From an uncultured Clostridia bacterium (GTDB lineage: Bacteria > Bacillota > Clostridia > Lachnospirales > Lachnospiraceae), in the NCBI GenBank assembly GCA_937888895.1, contig CALASV010000213.1, forward strand, positions 1-10,824: a stretch of 10,824 nt of DNA, given 5' to 3'. The notes beneath the pieces are model-generated. The model saw only the letters and a program-made list of their open reading frames with translations, did no database searches and was not told the DNA's origin. Positions 6,882 to 10,824 of this stretch are shown here, one piece after another (positions within the stretch are counted from its first letter, which is position 1; the number at the start of each line of letters is the position of its first letter). Both the position numbers and the translations under genes were made by a program.

Positions 6882-7172
6882 TTACTTATATTTTTCTTCA
6901 ATTTCCTTTGCGATTTGTTCTGGATTTTCTCCTTTTTTCAAACGCTTGTTAATTTTTCTCATTTCACTTACAGAAATTCCATCATTACGATGAGCGATTT
7001 CATATACTTTCAAAAATATCCATATCATGATTGGAATAAAAATTGTCATAACAAGACTTGCCATAAACAACCCATTTGTTTCTGGTTTTGCCAATACAGC
7101 TGAAATTGCTGTAAGCAAATACATCACTCCAATTAATCCAATTCCTATCCAAGCAACGATTCGTTTAAACAT
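6882..7172 (-). CDS. Small two-helix membrane protein, function unknown
   Basis: This 96-residue protein has two predicted membrane helices, about 6-28 and 35-58. A short external turn containing KPETNG joins them, and a charged C-terminal tail (60-96) is rich in Lys and Glu and probably helical and cytoplasmic. The tail reads SEMRKINKRLKKGENPEQIAKEIEEKYK, reminiscent of a short amphipathic domain, but I do not recognise the family. The start overlaps the rarA stop in the sequence ATGTTTAA, an 8-base overlap. GAGGAAA, at the end of rarA, serves as ribosome binding site 9 bases before the ATG. Translation is therefore probably coupled to rarA. The coding call rests on the tight overlap, good ribosome binding site and coherent membrane topology; the role is open. 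Confidence 0.8.
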   Translation of the reverse strand: MFKRIVAWIGIGLIGVMYLLTAISAVLAKPETNGLFMASLVMTIFIPIMIWIFLKVYEIAHRNDGISVSEMRKINKRLKKGENPEQIAKEIEEKYK

Positions 7173-8496
7173 TTTTATTTTCCTCTTTTAACTTTGTTAA
7201 CCATTGTTTTTGTACTGCTTCGTATCCTTGCTCTGAACAATGATAAAATACAGTTCCTTGTAAAGCTTCTGGCAAATAAGGTTGTCCTGAATAATGATTT
7301 TTAAATTCATGTGAATATTCATAACCTATTCCTCGACCTAAACTTTGACACCCTCTATAATGAGCATCTTGTAAATATGCAGGAATGGCATCTGTTTTTC
7401 TTTGTCTTACCACTTCTAATGCAGAATCAATCGCACAAATAGAAGAATTGCTTTTTGGTGCACAAGCTACATAAGTTGCTGCCTGTGCTAGTATAATTCT
7501 GGCTTCTGGCATACCAATACGTTCTACTGCTAATGCTGCATTTGTTGCTACCACTAATGCATTTGGGTCAGCATTTGACACATCTTCCGATGCACAAATG
7601 ATAATTCGTCTTGCAATAAACGCTACCTGCTCTCCTGCTTCTAACATTCTTGCCAAATAATAGACGGTAGCATCTGGGTCAGAACCTCTCATACTTTTAA
7701 TAAAAGCAGAAATTGTATCATAATGGTTATCTCCACTTTTATCATATCGCAATACTCTTTTTTGTATACATTCTTCCGCTATGTCTAATGTAATATGAAT
7801 TTTTCCATCTTCCGAAGGTTCCGTTGTTAAAACACCTAATTCAATAGCATTTAATGCTAATCTCGCATCCCCATTTGATATATCAGAAAGAAATTCTAAG
7901 GCATCTTCGGAAATTTCTGCTCCATACATACCTAATCCTTTTTCTGTATCTTTCACTGCTCGTAAAATTAAACACCGAATATCTTCTTTTTCTAACGGTT
8001 TTAATTCAAAAACAATCGAACGAGAAATCAAAGCACCATTTACTTCAAAATAAGGATTTTCCGTCGTTGCTCCAATTAAAATAATCGTGCCATCTTCTAC
8101 AAAAGGCAATAAATAGTCTTGCTGACTTCGATTAAAGCGATGAATTTCATCTACAAACAAAATTGTTTTTGTTCCGTACATCGAGCGTCGTTCTTTTGCC
8201 CCTTGTACGACATCTTCCATGTCTTTTTTACCAGCAGAAGTAGCATTGATTTGAGTAAACTGGGCACTTGTCGTATTAGCAATTACTTTTGCCAATGTAG
8301 TCTTTCCTGTTCCACTTGGTCCATAAAAAATAATCGAACTTAATTTATCTGCTTTGATTGCACGATACAGAAGTTTTCCTTTTCCAATAATATGTTGTTG
8401 TCCAACTACTTCTTCTAATGAAGTTGGACGAAGCCTAGAAGCAAGTGGAGATTCTGTTTCTTTTCTTACTTCATTCATATAGTCAAATAAATTCAT
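7165..8496 (-). CDS. rarA: Replication-associated recombination AAA+ ATPase RarA (MgsA)
   Basis: RarA is a clamp-loader-like AAA+ ATPase that acts at stalled replication forks; in E. coli it interacts with SSB and opens duplex ends. The 443-residue protein shows Walker A GPSGTGKTT (59-67), Walker B ILFVDEIHR (112-120), sensor 1 GATTENPYF (142-150), the ISR arginine finger (R159) and sensor 2 GDARLALNAIE (209-219). The C-terminal tetramerisation part has the characteristic YDTISAFIKSMRGSDPDA (259-276) and EDVSNADP (304-311) segments and ends in a GIGYEYSHEF region (389-398). Length and all nucleotide-binding residues are normal. The ATG at 8496 is preceded by AAGGGGAG, which runs directly on from the yigZ stop codon 11 bases away. 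The two genes are clearly one operon, with the small membrane-protein gene downstream. Confidence 0.96.
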   Translation of the reverse strand: MNLFDYMNEVRKETESPLASRLRPTSLEEVVGQQHIIGKGKLLYRAIKADKLSSIIFYGPSGTGKTTLAKVIANTTSAQFTQINATSAGKKDMEDVVQGAKERRSMYGTKTILFVDEIHRFNRSQQDYLLPFVEDGTIILIGATTENPYFEVNGALISRSIVFELKPLEKEDIRCLILRAVKDTEKGLGMYGAEISEDALEFLSDISNGDARLALNAIELGVLTTEPSEDGKIHITLDIAEECIQKRVLRYDKSGDNHYDTISAFIKSMRGSDPDATVYYLARMLEAGEQVAFIARRIIICASEDVSNADPNALVVATNAALAVERIGMPEARIILAQAATYVACAPKSNSSICAIDSALEVVRQRKTDAIPAYLQDAHYRGCQSLGRGIGYEYSHEFKNHYSGQPYLPEALQGTVFYHCSEQGYEAVQKQWLTKLKEENKNV

Positions 8497-8507
8497 ACCA
8501 TCTCCCC

Positions 8508-9158
8508 TTAGAAAAGTATTACTTCTCCATCATGTTCAGCAAACCAAAGTTCATCCTCTACAAAAATCTCTGCCCTGCCAGAAGTTGCTTCTGTCACTTT
8601 TTTTATTAAACTTTCTTGTTCGGATGGTTTTACTAATACACAAGCAGTTACTACATCTGTATAATCAGTAGAAAGCATTGTATACCCTGCACTAGCTACA
8701 ATATATTGAAGTTTCCCAATCCCATTATAATCTGTTACAATACGAATTTTTCTGCCAAATTGTTTTGTAATAATAGTACTATTCTCTAATCCTGCTTTCG
8801 TTGCAGCTTGATATGCTCTTACTAAACCACCTGTTCCAAGAAGTACTCCTCCAAAATACCTCGTGACTACAACACAAACATTATGAATCCCTTCATTTAA
8901 TAAAACATCTAACATCGGTCTTCCAGCTGTCTTTTGTGGTTCTCCATCATCACTACAACGCTCCAATTCATGATTTAATCCAATCGTATAGGCAGAACAA
9001 TTATGTCTAGCGTCCCAATACTTTTTCTTCGTTGCTTCAATAAATTGCAACGCTGTTTCTTCATCTTCACAAGGAATTACAGTTGCGATAAAACGAGATT
9101 TTTTTTCTACAATCTCACCTTCGCCACCCTCATATACGGTTTTATATTGTTTATCCAA
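8508..9158 (-). CDS. yigZ: YigZ/IMPACT family protein (UPF0029 plus DUF1949), TTG start
   Basis: This 216-residue protein belongs to the YigZ/IMPACT family. An N-terminal UPF0029 domain (about 18-125) carries the signatures DARHNCSAY (49-57), SDDGEPQKTAGRPML (69-83) and TRYFGGVLLGTGGLVRAY (99-116). A C-terminal ferredoxin-like DUF1949 domain spans roughly 137-195. The eukaryotic homologue IMPACT regulates translation through GCN1; the bacterial role is not settled. Initiation is at TTG (9158-9156). AAAAAGGAGAG lies just upstream, an in-frame TGA precedes that ribosome binding site, and the next in-frame ATG is Met81, inside the conserved domain. The gene starts 17 bases after the stop of the DUF4250 gene and ends 11 bases before rarA, so it is mid-operon. 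The TTG could limit its yield relative to its neighbours. Confidence 0.93.
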   Translation of the reverse strand: MDKQYKTVYEGGEGEIVEKKSRFIATVIPCEDEETALQFIEATKKKYWDARHNCSAYTIGLNHELERCSDDGEPQKTAGRPMLDVLLNEGIHNVCVVVTRYFGGVLLGTGGLVRAYQAATKAGLENSTIITKQFGRKIRIVTDYNGIGKLQYIVASAGYTMLSTDYTDVVTACVLVKPSEQESLIKKVTEATSGRAEIFVEDELWFAEHDGEVILF

Positions 9159-9175
9159 GGTAACTTCTCTCCTTT

Positions 9176-9352
9176 TTACTCAATACGATTCATTTCCTCA
9201 TTATATCGAAAACCAGCTAAGAATAATCGCTCTTCTAATTCTTTTTTATCTATATCCATATCTTCACATAATGATTCTAAGTTATAGTAAAAATCTCTCA
9301 ATTTTACATTTAATAAACTATATAATATCATTGGGTCTTTTGGTAAATCCAT
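9176..9352 (-). CDS. DUF4250 family small protein (58 residues)
   Basis: A short gene encodes MDLPKDPMILYSLLNVKLRD followed by a Tyr/Leu segment and an acidic helical region ending FRYNEEMNRIE. I recognise the PKDP-M-L-S-x-N-x-KLRD opening and the central CEDMDID-K-EL motif as the DUF4250 family, small soluble proteins of Clostridia with no assigned function. The length is typical. AAGGAGGAGAG lies about 10-12 bases before the ATG at 9352. It is the first gene of the operon with yigZ and rarA, and its stop lies 17 bases before the yigZ TTG, so the yigZ ribosome binding site occupies the whole gap. A promoter with both hexamers lies about 80 bases upstream. Confidence 0.88.
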   Translation of the reverse strand: MDLPKDPMILYSLLNVKLRDFYYNLESLCEDMDIDKKELEERLFLAGFRYNEEMNRIE

Positions 9353-9394
9353 TCGTCGCTCTCTCCTCCTTCCTCAAAAATATATACTGTTAAA

Positions 9395-9419
9395 AATCGT
9401 TTTTTGATAAAAAATGATT
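9395..9419. repeat. Imperfect 25-base palindrome in the DUF4250-yigZ-rarA leader
   Basis: AATCGTTTTTT (9395-9405) and AAAAAATGATT (9409-9419) are inverted copies around GAT, with one G-T pair on the plus strand (an A-C mismatch on the minus strand). It lies a few bases after the predicted start of the minus-strand operon transcript. It could be an operator, a leader hairpin or a weak attenuator, but it is nearly all A/T. Confidence 0.45.
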
Positions 9420-9430
9420 CTTGTCCGTCT

Positions 9431-9459
9431 ACTATACCATAAAGCTACTTTTCTTTCAA
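9431..9459 (-). promoter_or_regulatory. Promoter of the DUF4250-yigZ-rarA operon
   Basis: On the minus strand TTGAAA (9459-9454) is separated by exactly 17 bases from TATAGT (9436-9431), with a TGG extended -10 just before it. This is a strong sigma-A-type promoter. Transcription should start near 9424, giving a leader of about 70 bases to the DUF4250 ATG. Confidence 0.75.
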
Positions 9460-9470
9460 GCATTGTCCTC

Positions 9471-9479
9471 TGTTATAAT
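9471..9479 (+). promoter_or_regulatory. Possible second, distal plus-strand promoter
   Basis: TGTTATAAT is a perfect extended -10 on the plus strand, about 150 bases before the penicillin-binding protein gene. No convincing -35 is found at 16-18 bases. If active it would give a longer leader for that gene and overlap the back of the divergent minus-strand promoter. Confidence 0.25.
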
Positions 9480-9545
9480 TTCATTTTTTTGTCTATACTT
9501 TATATATTGAAATAATTTTGTCATAAAATCTACACAGTCTTTCCA

Positions 9546-9574
9546 TTGAATAACGATATAAAATTTGGTATAAT
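9546..9574 (+). promoter_or_regulatory. Promoter of the class A penicillin-binding protein gene
   Basis: TTGAAT (9546-9551) and TATAAT (9569-9574) are separated by 17 bases, with TGG immediately before the -10 hexamer. The predicted start is near 9581, giving a leader of about 47 bases that holds a 10-base palindrome CGTTATAACG (9597-9606) and the AGAAAGGA ribosome binding site. Confidence 0.8.
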
Positions 9575-9627
9575 CATACTATATTAGCAAAAGTTACGTT
9601 ATAACGATTTGACAGAAAGGATATTAT

Positions 9628-10824
9628 ATGGACTATAGTAAATCAGCAGTAAACAAAAAAATACGACAGCTAAAAACTACTACTACCCGTCTTTCTACGA
9701 AAGTTCGTGTCTCTGCTTACCGTCTTTTCTTAGTATTTATTGTTTTCATTGCTAGTGCTGGAATTATGGCAGCTTTTGGTACCATTGAAGGCTTAATTGA
9801 TTCTGCACCAGATGTAAGCAACATCAATGTTGTGCCTACTGGTTATACAACAAAATTCTATTATAGTGACGGAACACTTTCTCAAACCTTAGTAGGTGCT
9901 GGTGGTAATCGTGAATATGTTACGATTGAAGAAATTCCTGAAGATGTACAAAATGCATTTCTTGCGATTGAAGATGAGCGTTTCCGTGAACATGATGGTA
10001 TTGATGTACGAAGCATTTTCCGTGCAGCAGTAGAAATGTTAACTACAGGGAAATTAGGTAGTGGCGGTAGTACCATTACACAACAGTTATTAAAAAATCA
10101 AGTATTTGGAGGCGGTAGTGAATCTAGTGATATCAACAAAATTGTCCGTAAGATTCAAGAACAATATCTTGCTATCCAATTAGAAAATACATTAGATAAA
10201 GATACCATTCTTGAATATTACTTAAATACCATTAACCTTGGACAAGGGGCTTATGGTATTCAAATGGCATCTCGTACTTATTTTGGAAAAAATGTAAGTG
10301 AATTGACGATTTCTGAAGCAGCAGTACTCGCCAGTATTCCTCAATCTCCAACCAATATGAATCCTGCGACAAATAAAGAAAGAAATTCAGAACGTAGAGA
10401 TGATGTACTCTATAAAATGAAACGATTAGAATTTATTACACCAGAAGAATATGACATTGCTATTGAAGATACCGAATCTGTTTATATGCGAATTGCTACT
10501 TATGTAGCAGAACATTCGAATACTACTTATTTTAGTTACTTTACTGATGAGGTTATCAATCAATTGATGAACGATTTACAGGAAAAACTTGGATATAGCG
10601 CTTCTCAAATTTCTTCTTTAATTTATACAGGAGGATTACAAGTATTTACAACACAAGACCGTCAAATTCAACAAATTTGTGATAGAGTAGCCACTGACCC
10701 AAATTCCTATCCTGCGATTGGCAAAGGCTCTTATTACAATATTTCGTATGCTCTCTCTGTTTTAAAAGCAGATGGGACAACGATTCATTATCAGTTAGCC
10801 GATTTTATTAAATTTCATAACTCC
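9628..10824 (+). CDS. Class A penicillin-binding protein (GT51 glycosyltransferase), partial
   Basis: This is the first 399 codons of a bifunctional peptidoglycan synthase that polymerises lipid II and cross-links stem peptides at the outer face of the membrane. A basic cytoplasmic N-terminus (KSAVNKKIRQLK) leads into one membrane helix at about 31-51. The GT51 domain spans roughly 90-270 and has all key motifs: EDERFREHDG (115-124, catalytic Glu115), GGSTITQQLLKN (146-157), RKIQEQYLAIQLE (174-186, second Glu at 178) and YLNTINLGQGAYGIQMAS (198-215). A linker follows, then TGGLQVFTTQD (334-344), the usual lead into the transpeptidase domain, whose Ser-x-x-Lys motif is outside the window. The start ATG follows AGAAAGGA by about 7 bases. 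The gene is divergent from the DUF4250 operon and has its own promoter. Confidence 0.95.
   Translation, partial: MDYSKSAVNKKIRQLKTTTTRLSTKVRVSAYRLFLVFIVFIASAGIMAAFGTIEGLIDSAPDVSNINVVPTGYTTKFYYSDGTLSQTLVGAGGNREYVTIEEIPEDVQNAFLAIEDERFREHDGIDVRSIFRAAVEMLTTGKLGSGGSTITQQLLKNQVFGGGSESSDINKIVRKIQEQYLAIQLENTLDKDTILEYYLNTINLGQGAYGIQMASRTYFGKNVSELTISEAAVLASIPQSPTNMNPATNKERNSERRDDVLYKMKRLEFITPEEYDIAIEDTESVYMRIATYVAEHSNTTYFSYFTDEVINQLMNDLQEKLGYSASQISSLIYTGGLQVFTTQDRQIQQICDRVATDPNSYPAIGKGSYYNISYALSVLKADGTTIHYQLADFIKFHNS

Noticed and set aside
9550..9608. Direct repeat ATAACGAT at 9550-9557 and 9601-9608 around the penicillin-binding protein promoter
   Set aside because: Eight bases in AT-rich DNA, 51 bases apart, is weak evidence for paired operator sites.
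9882..10076. A minus-strand open frame inside the penicillin-binding protein gene
   Set aside because: It is antisense to the conserved GT51 motifs and has no family resemblance or ribosome binding site.

Overview
The window looks like chromosomal DNA from a low-GC Gram-positive anaerobe of the Clostridia, most likely a Lachnospiraceae member. This rests on the AT-rich sequence, strong AGGAGG-type ribosome binding sites, and the set of families present: a DUF4250 small protein, a short SEC-C protein, a DUF4349 lipoprotein and a DUF4015 putative glycosidase. It is mostly a housekeeping region. I see no CRISPR array, phage gene, transposase, toxin-antitoxin pair, rRNA or tRNA.

All genes up to about 9.35 kb are on the minus strand, so they are transcribed from high to low coordinates. 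From the top: a divergent intergenic region (9353-9627) separates a plus-strand class A penicillin-binding protein, cut by the window edge, from a tight minus-strand operon. That operon runs DUF4250 small protein, YigZ/IMPACT protein (TTG start), RarA-type AAA+ ATPase, and a 96-residue two-helix membrane protein that overlaps the end of rarA by 8 bases. A SEC-C zinc-motif protein follows behind a plausible promoter, then a membrane-anchored DUF4015 putative glycosidase with a Thr-Pro linker, closed by a strong hairpin terminator. Next comes a DUF4349 lipoprotein whose 3' end overlaps the start of recJ by 29 bases. After recJ lies a 370-base gap, then glyA, a second terminator, and the first 102 codons of a dihydrodipicolinate synthase/N-acetylneuraminate lyase-type aldolase that runs off the left edge.

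Two themes recur. RecJ and RarA both act in DNA repair or replication restart. The penicillin-binding protein, DUF4015 protein and DUF4349 lipoprotein sit at the cell surface. The remaining genes serve one-carbon metabolism (glyA) or are small and uncharacterised.

The most unusual structure is a roughly 142-base nested palindrome at 1835-1976 between recJ and glyA. It has near-perfect outer arms (20 bases identical), a second inner inverted repeat flanked by A6/T6 runs, and a short direct repeat. It looks like a non-coding miniature mobile or repetitive element that could also terminate transcription in both directions. Just beyond it, the glyA promoter carries overlapping inverted repeats and a near-consensus catabolite-control (cre) site over its -10 box.
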